A stretch of DNA of 13,346 bases from positions 1 through 13,346 of the forward strand of contig CAZVNP010000070.1 of NCBI GenBank assembly GCA_964628285.1, read 5' to 3'. A model generated the notes under the pieces. The model saw only the letters and a list, made by a program, of their open reading frames with translations, made no database searches and was not told the origin of the DNA. Every line of letters starts with the position of its first letter. Within the stretch, counting starts at the first letter, position 1. This DNA comes from JAPLDP01 sp964628285. GTDB lineage: Bacteria; Bacteroidota; Bacteroidia; Bacteroidales; JAGONC01. This document shows positions 6,265-11,637 of the stretch, piece after piece. The translations under genes were made by a program, and so were the position numbers.

Positions 6265-6300
6265 AGGCGCCGGAATTCAAGTTCCGGCGCCTATTTTTTT
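6265..6300 (+). terminator. Strong intrinsic terminator
   Basis: An 11-bp perfect stem (6265-6275 with 6282-6292), loop TTCAAG, followed by ATTTTTTT. It is the first convincing plus-strand terminator after FnIII-1, about 375 bases past its stop, and isolates the second riboswitch unit. Confidence 0.9.
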
Positions 6301-6437
6301 GCGCAGTTGATGATCATATGTAAGTTGTTGTTTTCATTGCCGCGCAATCATCTTCATGACATCACCTCTGAATACCTTTAAAAAATAAATGCTTGACAGA
6401 GATTACAGATTATGGTTTAGGCGGCACCTGATACTAA

Positions 6438-6459
6438 AGTATTAGGGTGTAGTAATACT
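6438..6459. promoter_or_regulatory. Operator-like palindrome upstream of riboswitch 2
   Basis: AGTATTA (6438-6444) and TAATACT (6453-6459) form a perfect 7-bp inverted repeat with an 8-base spacer. An overlapping ATAC/GTAT pair lies at 6431-6442. TTGACA at 6393-6398 lies nearby but has no good -10 at 16-18 bases. This is a possible transcription-factor site for the FnIII-2 unit. Confidence 0.4.
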
Positions 6460-6580
6460 ATGTTCGTATGCAGCGTCGTTATTTTTTAATACTTTTTTAT
6501 TAACCGATTTATTTTTTTGTAGGGAGACGGGGGAGACAGTTGAATTCGTGAGAAGGCAGCCCCTGAGTTGCCTTTCCCAC

Positions 6581-6675
6581 AACCTGGAAAAGGTGAACCA
6601 CTCCCAAAGGGTGGGACGCAAAACCAATAGCCTAAATCCTCGATCCCGAGGGTAGGGCAGCAGGGTTACCAGGCG
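6581..6675 (+). ncRNA. Cyclic-di-GMP-I (GEMM-I) riboswitch aptamer 2
   Basis: It has the same architecture as aptamer 1: GGTGAACC in place of GGCAAACC, GTGGGACGCAAA (6611-6622), CCTAAAT (6631-6637) and GGGTTACC (6663-6670). P1 is CCTGG (6583-6587) with CCAGG (6669-6673). The P1b loop here is CAAA instead of GAAA. G is kept at the G20-equivalent position and A at the A47 equivalent, so c-di-GMP is the expected ligand. A separate small inverted repeat AAGGCA/TGCCTT (6553-6574) precedes it. Confidence 0.92.
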
Positions 6676-6740
6676 AAACAGCACTTTCATGTGCTGAATT
6701 TCGTCGCCCCAGCAAATTCAGCGATGGAGGTGCTTACATG
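6672..6740 (+). promoter_or_regulatory. Riboswitch 2 expression platform with anti-Shine-Dalgarno pairing
   Basis: The segment 6680-6690 (AGCACTTTCAT) can pair with 6724-6734 (ATGGAGGTGCT), which contains the ribosome-binding site: 11 contiguous pairs including two G-U. The alternative is CAGCAC (6679-6684) with GTGCTG (6691-6696), extended by GGCG (6672-6675) with CGCC (6705-6708); this uses G6672-G6673 of the P1 strand. The scheme matches that of riboswitch 1 despite sequence differences. Confidence 0.65.
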
Positions 6741-7583
6741 GTACAGGCACGCTCGAGGGGAGGACTGTTCAAACGAGTTTTCTCCTTTTTTATTGTGTGC
6801 GGTTCCTTCCCTCTGGTTGTTTTCCTGGTTATTTTCACAGCCTTTGTTCATTCCGCTTTTGCCCAGCAGGTGACTCTTGCGTGGAACCCAAACACGGAAG
6901 CGGATCTGGGAGGGTACAGGGTTTACAGCGGGACAGCAAGCCGGACATACCCCAATATTTCCAATGTGGGAAATTCTACGAACTGCACCATTTCCGGCCT
7001 CACAGCGGGGTCGACCTACTACTTCGCTGTGACAGCTTATGACAACGCTGGCAATGAGGGTGGATACTCGAACGAGGTCACTTACACAGTCCCAACGACA
7101 CCCCCGCCGACTTCACAGCCTCAGGAGCTGGTCATTTCGGCAACACCGTACATCTCATGGTACCTTGGTGCTCAAAGCACAAGGATGCTCTACGCACAGT
7201 CTTTCAAGGCCATGGGTCCAAAGATCGGATCCGTGGCCGTTGCGCTTGCGAGATACAGGTCGCCCAACATGCCCGTGCGGGTCAGTATACGGACTGCACC
7301 GGGCGGATCTATACTTGCGTCGGCGCAGATTCTACCATCCCAGGTTACGTCCACAGATTACCGCAACCCCAGCTGGATAAATCTTACTTTTTCCTCTCCT
7401 CTGACGGTGACGCAGGGATCGAGGTATTATCTTGTTCTGGATGTGACCACACACAACTACAACAATTATTACCGGGTCCCGATGGGGAAAAATGTCTATA
7501 CCGACGGGACAGCTTACCAGAGCGCGTTGACGGTGAGGAGTGATGTGGACCTGGTGTGCCGGTTGACCTTCGGTCAACAGTGA
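6738..7583 (+). CDS. Secreted FnIII protein 2 under c-di-GMP riboswitch control
   Basis: A 281-residue paralogue of the protein at 4993-5889 with the same plan: signal peptide (hydrophobic about 14-39, likely cleavage near FA-QQ at 42), one FnIII domain (43-118), a much shorter Thr/Pro linker (119-130), and the same C-terminal beta domain (131-281: YAQSFKA, PVRVSIR, RYYLVLD, DLVCRLTF). The FnIII and C-terminal domains are strongly conserved between the two, while the signal peptide and linker are not, as expected of exported proteins after duplication. GGAGGTG (6726-6732) sets the start. The stop codon lies in the first unit of a GTGG heptamer array. Confidence 0.85.
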   Translation: MVQARSRGGLFKRVFSFFIVCGSFPLVVFLVIFTAFVHSAFAQQVTLAWNPNTEADLGGYRVYSGTASRTYPNISNVGNSTNCTISGLTAGSTYYFAVTAYDNAGNEGGYSNEVTYTVPTTPPPTSQPQELVISATPYISWYLGAQSTRMLYAQSFKAMGPKIGSVAVALARYRSPNMPVRVSIRTAPGGSILASAQILPSQVTSTDYRNPSWINLTFSSPLTVTQGSRYYLVLDVTTHNYNNYYRVPMGKNVYTDGTAYQSALTVRSDVDLVCRLTFGQQ

Positions 7584-7654
7584 AGAGTGATTGGTGGTGA
7601 GTGGTGAGCACAAAGAAAAGTGGTGAGTGAATCGTGGTGAGTGGTGAGTTAATC
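7580..7654. repeat. GTGGTGA heptamer array starting at the FnIII-2 stop codon
   Basis: Units in 7-base register: GTGAAGA, GTGATTG, GTGGTGA, GTGGTGA (7580-7607), a 12-base interruption, then GTGGTGA, GTGAATC, GTGGTGA, GTGGTGA, GTTAATC (7620-7654). The TGA stop of FnIII-2 (7581-7583) is inside the first unit. Confidence 0.8.
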
Positions 7655-7674
7655 CGGTCTATCCAGTCGATGGC
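7648..7674. repeat. Nonamer array (3 degenerate units)
   Basis: GTTAATCCG, GTCTATCCA and GTCGATGGC continue directly from the GTGGTGA array; GTTAATC is shared by both registers. Confidence 0.55.
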
Positions 7675-7692
7675 CCACAGGGCCACAAGACA

Positions 7693-7706
7693 ATTTTGAG
7701 TTTTGA
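7693..7706. repeat. Heptamer array R6 (2 units)
   Basis: ATTTTGA and GTTTTGA, entered through ACA. It separates the FnIII-2 unit from the abiE operon. Confidence 0.75.
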
Positions 7707-7788
7707 AATCAAAAAAAGAAAGGGAATAATTGATTAGTTGGGTAATTGGGAAGATTGTAATGGGCCTCTTCGCGGCTTAGATCAACAT

Positions 7789-8655
7789 TCATAAAAAAAC
7801 GATCCGCCTGATTACGTCGCGGAAGAATTCCCGGGACCAGATTTTCAGAGTCTCGGGGTCTTTCACGAAGGGTTCCACTTCTCTTCTGGCCTGGTTCACA
7901 TCCAGTCGGTCAATAGCCTTTGTCATAAGCGCAAAAAACGTCTCCTGGTTCAGGGGCTCAGGTTTATTCAGGTGCCCACTCTGGATCATTCGCTGCTCCA
8001 GGTGCGTCAGGCGCAGTTGGGGATGATTGGCGACATACCAGACCAGGTCATACCAGTCCCGGCCTTTCACCCGGCTTCTCCAACCCCTGCAGAGCACGGC
8101 ATGCATTTTGCCGGCAAACATATCGGGAAGCGAAAAGGTTCTGACCGAGAAGGGGATGGGTTGCAGGAGAAAACGGGTCTCGGTCTCGAATCCGGGTGGG
8201 GGATCCGTGTCTACCTCGATTTTTATCTTTAGTACCTGACCGCTCGGGATCGTCTGTGCGATCTCCCCTGCGGTTCCGATCACAAGAAGGTGTTTCAGGG
8301 TGTTAATTTTCAAGAATGCCGACTGGATCGGGCTCTGAACATTTTTCTCTTTTCCTATCACGGTGGCTTCAAAACCGAACGAACGGATCTCCTTCTGAAG
8401 CGCTTCGCTGTAACGCGAGATATCGAAGTTTACCCTGGGCTTCAGTAGTGAAAAATCGAGATCTTCCGAGTAGCGATCCATCCCGTAAAGGATCCGAAGC
8501 GCCGTACCACCGTATAACGCAGCCCTCTCAAAAAATCGGCTCCGCCACAGGCCCAACAGGGCGATCTCCTGCAGAATCTCGCGCAACGCTCTCACATTGT
8601 CTTCGACCCTGCGGCGCTCGTATCGAGTCAGCATGCGGGTAATGGCTTCATTCAC
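7789..8655 (-). CDS. abiEii: AbiEii/AbiGii-family nucleotidyltransferase toxin
   Basis: This 288-residue protein has the AbiEii nucleotidyltransferase signature: YGGTALR (Gly49-Gly50-Thr51) and SEDLDF with Asp65 and Asp67, then the KIKIEVD strand further on. AbiEii is the toxin of the type IV AbiE system, which gives phage-abortive infection; it acts without direct contact with its antitoxin. I place the start at GTG 8655 because AGGAG lies 7 bases upstream and the start overlaps the AbiEi stop by 8 bases. A longer TTG start at 8688 is possible but has no ribosome site. It is co-transcribed with the antitoxin upstream. Length is typical and the motifs are intact. Confidence 0.88.
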   Translation of the reverse strand: MNEAITRMLTRYERRRVEDNVRALREILQEIALLGLWRSRFFERAALYGGTALRILYGMDRYSEDLDFSLLKPRVNFDISRYSEALQKEIRSFGFEATVIGKEKNVQSPIQSAFLKINTLKHLLVIGTAGEIAQTIPSGQVLKIKIEVDTDPPPGFETETRFLLQPIPFSVRTFSLPDMFAGKMHAVLCRGWRSRVKGRDWYDLVWYVANHPQLRLTHLEQRMIQSGHLNKPEPLNQETFFALMTKAIDRLDVNQARREVEPFVKDPETLKIWSREFFRDVIRRIVFL

Positions 8656-9331
8656 GATTATACTCCTCTTCTCGGAGACGGTTGACAAACTCGCTCAACA
8701 GTCGCAGCTTCCGGGATCGGTACCGCTCGGTCAGGGTGATAATGGTTTCGGTATTGAGCTTCCTGAGGATTTCAGCATCGATGCGAAGACTCTCCAGCAG
8801 ATACCGCCGCATCTCGTTTTGACTACGGATACCGGTTCCCCGATCGTCATGAATCTTATCGGCGAGGGCCTTTTCTGGTACAGCCATCAAGAAAGAGCGG
8901 CCGTCTTCAAGCTGCACCTGGTCGATACCCACGGGATACACCCGCTGGGGAACCGTACGATAGATGAAAAGACCGACGGGCGTCGAAAAGCGCCGTCCCC
9001 GACCGCTTGTGACCGAAGTGACGGCTTCAACCCGCTCCGGGATCAGACCATGGTAATGGAGGGCGTAATCAAGTGAGACGCAGGAGGGCCCATAGATCAT
9101 GTTCGCTAAAATTTCCCGGGAGAAAGGCCGCCGGGCATACTTTTGCCCGAACACGTAGATGCCTTTCTTGACACGGATGACCGTACCCTGCCGGATCAGG
9201 CTCGTGATCTTGTCCCGAGGCCGTTCGTACTCCTTCAGACTATCAAGAAGTGCTTGATAGTCGAACTCCTCACCCTCTATACGTCTTCTCAGCTCATCGA
9301 TCACAGCCTCAGCCCTCTGTTGCCAGACCAT
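8648..9331 (-). CDS. abiEi: AbiEi-family antitoxin / transcriptional repressor
   Basis: This 227-residue protein has an N-terminal winged-helix portion (KITSLIRQGTVIRVKKGIY, near residues 42-60) followed by the AbiEi-type region with SCVSLDYALHYHGLIPE and VPEKALADKI. In studied AbiE systems this protein represses its own operon by binding inverted repeats and counteracts AbiEii. It is the first gene of the minus-strand operon, and a large palindrome lies 28 bases ahead of its start (9359-9395). No clear Shine-Dalgarno precedes the ATG. Family call from recognised motifs and gene order. Confidence 0.86.
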   Translation of the reverse strand: MVWQQRAEAVIDELRRRIEGEEFDYQALLDSLKEYERPRDKITSLIRQGTVIRVKKGIYVFGQKYARRPFSREILANMIYGPSCVSLDYALHYHGLIPERVEAVTSVTSGRGRRFSTPVGLFIYRTVPQRVYPVGIDQVQLEDGRSFLMAVPEKALADKIHDDRGTGIRSQNEMRRYLLESLRIDAEILRKLNTETIITLTERYRSRKLRLLSEFVNRLREEEYNRE

Positions 9332-9358
9332 CGTGGATGACAGCTTATAGCATATTTC

Positions 9359-9395
9359 AGCATAGTATGTCGATAAATATCCGACTTACTATGCT
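9359..9395. promoter_or_regulatory. 37-bp palindrome, probable AbiEi operator
   Basis: AGCATAGTA (9359-9367) and TACTATGCT (9387-9395) form a perfect 9-bp inverted repeat. Inside it GTCG (9369-9372) and CGAC (9382-9385) continue the symmetry after a single T-T mismatch. The site overlaps the expected promoter region of the abiE operon, fitting autoregulation. Confidence 0.7.
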
Positions 9396-9445
9396 TACAT
9401 GGACAGCTCTTACAGCAATAAAAAAAGGGGACAGGCTACTTTATA

Positions 9446-9505
9446 GGTCGCAGGTAGCAGGGCTGCGCCAATTTTGAGTTTTGAGTGTTGAGTTTTGCGT
9501 TATAA
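9446..9505. repeat. Hairpin plus heptamer array R7
   Basis: A CGCAG/CTGCG hairpin (9449-9467) leads through CCA into ATTTTGA, GTTTTGA, GTGTTGA, GTTTTGC and GTTATAA. Bases 9446-9486 are identical to 11116-11156 (41 bases). Just before it AAAAAAAGGGGACAGGCTACT (9422-9440, approximately) resembles sequence I associate with mobile or REP-type elements in related genomes; that link is from memory only. Confidence 0.85.
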
Positions 9506-9514
9506 GTTGATCTT

Positions 9515-9550
9515 GTCTATCCGGTCCATCCAGTCTATTCGGTCTGTCTG
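9515..9550. repeat. Nonamer array (4 units)
   Basis: GTCTATCCG, GTCCATCCA, GTCTATTCG and GTCTGTCTG in exact 9-base register, immediately after R7. From 9551 to 9679 I see no gene or further structure. Confidence 0.8.
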
Positions 9551-9679
9551 GGTCTTTACCACGAAGGCGTTGAGATTGTTCAAGCAATGAAGCGAGTTAA
9601 TTGAATAGACAGGTCAGCAGATAGGGTCACGCATTTCATCTGCCCCTTCCGCCAAAGGACAATGAAACACAGGCAAGAC

Positions 9680-9706
9680 AAAAAAGGCAGGGTAAACCTG
9701 CCTTTT
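9680..9706 (-). terminator. Terminator after the PEP-CTERM tail
   Basis: On the minus strand GGCAGG (9697-9702) pairs with CCTGCC (9686-9691), followed by six T (9680-9685). The stem sequence is nearly that of the terminator at 2198-2227 behind the other PEP-CTERM gene. Confidence 0.8.
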
Positions 9707-9727
9707 CATTACCGGTTTGTGTGAGAT

Positions 9728-9880
9728 TTATTTACGGATTTTCCACAATCCCGCAAGCCCTATAATACCCGCAACAATCAGGGCTAAAGTTGACGGTTCA
9801 GGAACAGGGATAGCCCCCGTGAACGTATTGGACGTCGTATTGGAAGCGACACCAGGAGCCGGGCCGGCGATCGGTGGGGT
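9728..9880 (-). pseudogene. Orphan PEP-CTERM tail (gene remnant)
   Basis: A minus-strand frame without a start codon encodes about 50 residues ending in IPVPEPSTLALIVAG, a hydrophobic helix and WKIRK, a complete PEP-CTERM sorting signal. In this frame a TAA at 9881-9883 closes it off from upstream. The PEP-CTERM gene just upstream ends at 9888 in another frame, and two copies of AAGGATTAAAAA lie at the junction. Likely the last part of a second PEP-CTERM gene whose body was lost. A functional short or recoded product is less likely. Confidence 0.65.
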
Positions 9881-9887
9881 TTACTTT

Positions 9888-10289
9888 TTAATCCTTTTTA
9901 ATCCTTCTCAAGACCCCCGCCACACCGAGTAAGCCTGCGAGGAGCAGCACAGCCGTCATGGGTTCCGGTACAGGAAATGTCTTGAAACCCCCCTGGCCCG
10001 GTGGTAATCCCCCCTGGCCCGGTGGTAACCCNNNNNNNNNNNNNNNNNNNNNNNNNNNNNNNNNNNNNNNNNNNNNNNNNNNNNNNNNNNNNNNNNNNNN
10101 NNNNNNNNNNNNNNNNNNNNNNNNNNNNNNNTGGCCCGGTGGTAACCCATGTCCCCATTTTTCCAACCCCTGCCCTTGCATCGGATTGTCCCCAGCAGGA
10201 GCCACTGGTATCGCATTCTGAGCCAGGGCGGGTATTGAAAACGCAAACAAAAGCGTTATGGCAAGAATAATAACAGCGAATTTTTTCAT
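9888..10289 (-). CDS. Gly/Pro/Gln-repeat PEP-CTERM protein, interrupted by an assembly gap
   Basis: The precursor begins with a signal peptide (MKKFAVIILAITLLF, cleavage likely after PALA), followed by a short segment and a low-complexity region of 7-residue units GLPPGQG. It ends with a PEP-CTERM tail: VPEP, hydrophobic helix, RRIKKD. The start has GAGGTGA upstream. The repeat region is cut by 100 Ns (10032-10131), so its true length is unknown; frames on both sides agree with the placeholder length. Such proteins are exported through the exosortase pathway. The glycine/proline-rich repeats suggest a flexible extracellular fibre or spacer; this is inference. Confidence 0.8.
   Translation of the reverse strand: MKKFAVIILAITLLFAFSIPALAQNAIPVAPAGDNPMQGQGLEKWGHGLPPGXXXXXXXXXXXXXXXXXXXXXXXXXXXXXXXXXXGLPPGQGGLPPGQGGFKTFPVPEPMTAVLLLAGLLGVAGVLRRIKKD
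9989..10147. repeat. 21-bp coding tandem repeat with 100-N assembly gap
   Basis: The visible part has a 21-base unit encoding GLPPGQG, with CTGGCCCGGTGGTAA recurring on both sides of the gap. The Ns from 10032 to 10131 are exactly 100, a common scaffold placeholder, so the assembler probably failed in a longer array. Confidence 0.85.
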
Positions 10290-10412
10290 ATTATCACCTC
10301 TGTTTGGACACCTTCAGATGGACGATGGAATCATCTAAAATGATGATTTACCTTCTAAAATAGATTAACTCCTTATGTTCTTAAAAGTCAAATATTTAAT
10401 GCAGATTTAGTC

Positions 10413-10431
10413 AAAAATACGAAGAAAGTAT
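10413..10431. promoter_or_regulatory. Shared 19-bp motif upstream of PEP-CTERM genes (copy 2)
   Basis: AAAAATACGAAGAAAGTAT differs from 3223-3241 at one position and has a better inverted pair here (AATAC/GTATT, 7-base spacer). It lies 124 bases upstream of the start of the repeat protein. No clear -35/-10 was seen between it and the gene. Confidence 0.5.
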
Positions 10432-10520
10432 TAGACGGCTCTAAACTTGAGTTTTCGTCTTGATTACGACGACTGAACTCGCTTGATTTTCTTGCTTATC
10501 TGGATTCATCGAAGGCCTGC

Positions 10521-10548
10521 TCCAATTTTGAATTTTGAGTTTTGAATT
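10521..10548. repeat. Heptamer array R8 (3 units)
   Basis: GCCTGC-TCCA leads into ATTTTGA, ATTTTGA, GTTTTGA and ATTG. It lies between the PEP-CTERM gene and the BrnTA pair, 9 bases past the brnA stop. Confidence 0.8.
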
Positions 10549-10556
10549 GCTCTGGA

Positions 10557-10772
10557 CTATGCGGGCTTCCACTGCAGGGTCAGTTTCTTAGACGAAGCGG
10601 CACATTCCCGCAGATACAGGTTAATTAGCGTCTGGTAGGGGACGCCGATCTCCTGAGCGAGACCTTTGAAGTACCTTATGGTGTTTTCATCCACACGGAT
10701 CGTAACCTGACGCTTGAGGCTACGAGCATAGGGATTCTTCTTTGCCTTGGAAAAATCGTATTCTTTTCTCAT
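10557..10772 (-). CDS. brnA: BrnA-family antitoxin
   Basis: This 71-residue protein starts MRKEYDFSKAKKNPYA, the usual opening of BrnA. It then has the ribbon-helix-helix unit: strand KRQVTIRVD, helix ENTIRYFKGLAQEIG, turn VPYQTL, helix INLYLREC. BrnA binds BrnT and represses the operon. Here the toxin gene comes first, as in described brnTA loci. ATG 10772 is preferred because GGTGA lies 5 bases upstream and the family start matches; a GTG three codons earlier (10781) would overlap the brnT stop. Confidence 0.87.
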   Translation of the reverse strand: MRKEYDFSKAKKNPYARSLKRQVTIRVDENTIRYFKGLAQEIGVPYQTLINLYLRECAASSKKLTLQWKPA

Positions 10773-10777
10773 TTTAA

Positions 10778-11065
10778 TCACCGTTCACCGTATTGCTTCT
10801 CTTCCTCTTTCGTTGCCTTTCGAGCAGATATAATCCTGATCACCTCATTACTTTTCCGATAGCTGTGACATACAACAATCAGACGAAACCTCGCACTCAA
10901 ACCAAGAAGAATGAACCGTTCCTCATGGTCGGAATAATCCGGATCATGAATCAATAAAGCATGCTCATCAACGAAAACTGTCTGGGCTTCCTCGAATGAT
11001 ATGCCGTGTTTTTTCTTGTTTGTTAAGTTTTTTACCTTATCCCAGTCAAAAGTAATGAGCTTCAT
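10778..11065 (-). CDS. brnT: BrnT-family toxin (RelE-like fold)
   Basis: This 95-residue protein shows the BrnT pattern: FDWDKVKNLTNKKKHGISFE near residues 5-24, a VFVDE strand, EERFILLG, and the C-terminal IRIISARKATKEEEKQY. BrnT is a RelE-fold ribonuclease that stops translation under stress and is held by BrnA. The first codon lies only 6 bases from a very good -10 box, with no Shine-Dalgarno, so the message may be leaderless. Length and motifs are complete. Confidence 0.9.
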   Translation of the reverse strand: MKLITFDWDKVKNLTNKKKHGISFEEAQTVFVDEHALLIHDPDYSDHEERFILLGLSARFRLIVVCHSYRKSNEVIRIISARKATKEEEKQYGER

Positions 11066-11071
11066 GTTTAC

Positions 11072-11100
11072 ATTGTAAATATATTGTAACGCTTTGTCAA
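11072..11100 (-). promoter_or_regulatory. Strong brnTA promoter overlapping repeats; leaderless arrangement
   Basis: On the minus strand TTGACA (11095-11100), a 17-base spacer, and TACAAT (11072-11077). Six bases separate the -10 from the brnT ATG, so the expected +1 is at or beside the A of the start codon. TTTACAATGTAAA (11067-11079, minus sense) is an interrupted palindrome, and ATTGTAA occurs twice (plus strand, 11072 and 11083). These are likely operator sites for BrnA. Confidence 0.8.
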
Positions 11101-11115
11101 GTACATATAAGTCGG

Positions 11116-11168
11116 GGTCGCAGGTAGCAGGGCTGCGCCAATTTTGAGTTTTGAGTTATGAGTGTTGA
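11116..11168. repeat. Hairpin plus heptamer array R9
   Basis: CGCAG/CTGCG hairpin (11119-11137), CCA, then ATTTTGA, GTTTTGA, GTTATGA, GTGTTGA. The first 41 bases equal those of R7. The conserved linker and the terminator at 11210 follow. Confidence 0.85.
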
Positions 11169-11209
11169 ATTAAAAAAGATAGTATAGAGTATACAGGTAA
11201 AATAAATGG

Positions 11210-11238
11210 AAAAAGCCCGCTGGAAATGGCGGGTTTTT
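11210..11238. terminator. Bidirectional terminator after HEPN copy B
   Basis: AAAAAGCCCGC (11210-11220) with GGCGGGTTTTT (11228-11238) and a GGAAA loop region, homologous to the hairpins at 834 and 1750 with two changes in the stem. On the minus strand it follows HEPN copy B. Confidence 0.75.
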
Positions 11239-11295
11239 CTGTGACAGATATATTCTTTTTGCTAACGTTGCGACGCTGTTCCAGCCATGCGTCAA

Positions 11296-11637
11296 TCAGG
11301 CTTTATCTTTCTTCCGCAGATTTTTCTGAATAGCCTGCTTTAGTTGCGGAAGATTGTATTCCACTACATTCCAGACCTTTTCGAGATCCACCCCCATGTA
11401 GTGATGGATCAAAATGTCTCGAAGTCCAGAAACATTTCGCCAAGGAATATCAGCGTTGCGCTTTTTGAACCACTCGCTGAGCTGTTTCGCGGCTTCACCG
11501 ATAATTTCAAGATTGCGGATGACGGCGTCCTGTACCATGGCGGCTTTCATAAAAGAATCTCTGCCCGCAGCTGTGTAGGATTCAATCTTTTCAGCAGCCT
11601 CTAATATATGGTGAAGATAAAATTTGTCGTCTTTCAT
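11296..11637 (-). CDS. HEPN-domain toxin (HepT-like, DUF86), copy B
   Basis: A 113-residue near-copy of the protein at 935-1264. The RX4HXY motif (Arg73, His78, Tyr80) is unchanged, so the predicted RNase site and the AMPylation tyrosine are kept. Differences gather near residues 15-16, 32, 56 and the C-terminus, which is four residues longer and ends in KKDKA. It overlaps the MNT gene by 4 bases. Retention of two intact copies may mean either insulation of partners or a recent duplication; cross-neutralisation is likely given the identity but not shown by sequence. Confidence 0.9.
   Translation of the reverse strand: MKDDKFYLHHILEAAEKIESYTAAGRDSFMKAAMVQDAVIRNLEIIGEAAKQLSEWFKKRNADIPWRNVSGLRDILIHHYMGVDLEKVWNVVEYNLPQLKQAIQKNLRKKDKA

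Noticed and set aside
4841..6675. cGAMP-sensing (GEMM-Ib) variant of the riboswitches
   Set aside because: By comparison with the Vc2 aptamer the ligand-pairing position keeps G in both, where cGAMP variants carry A; binding tests could still change this.
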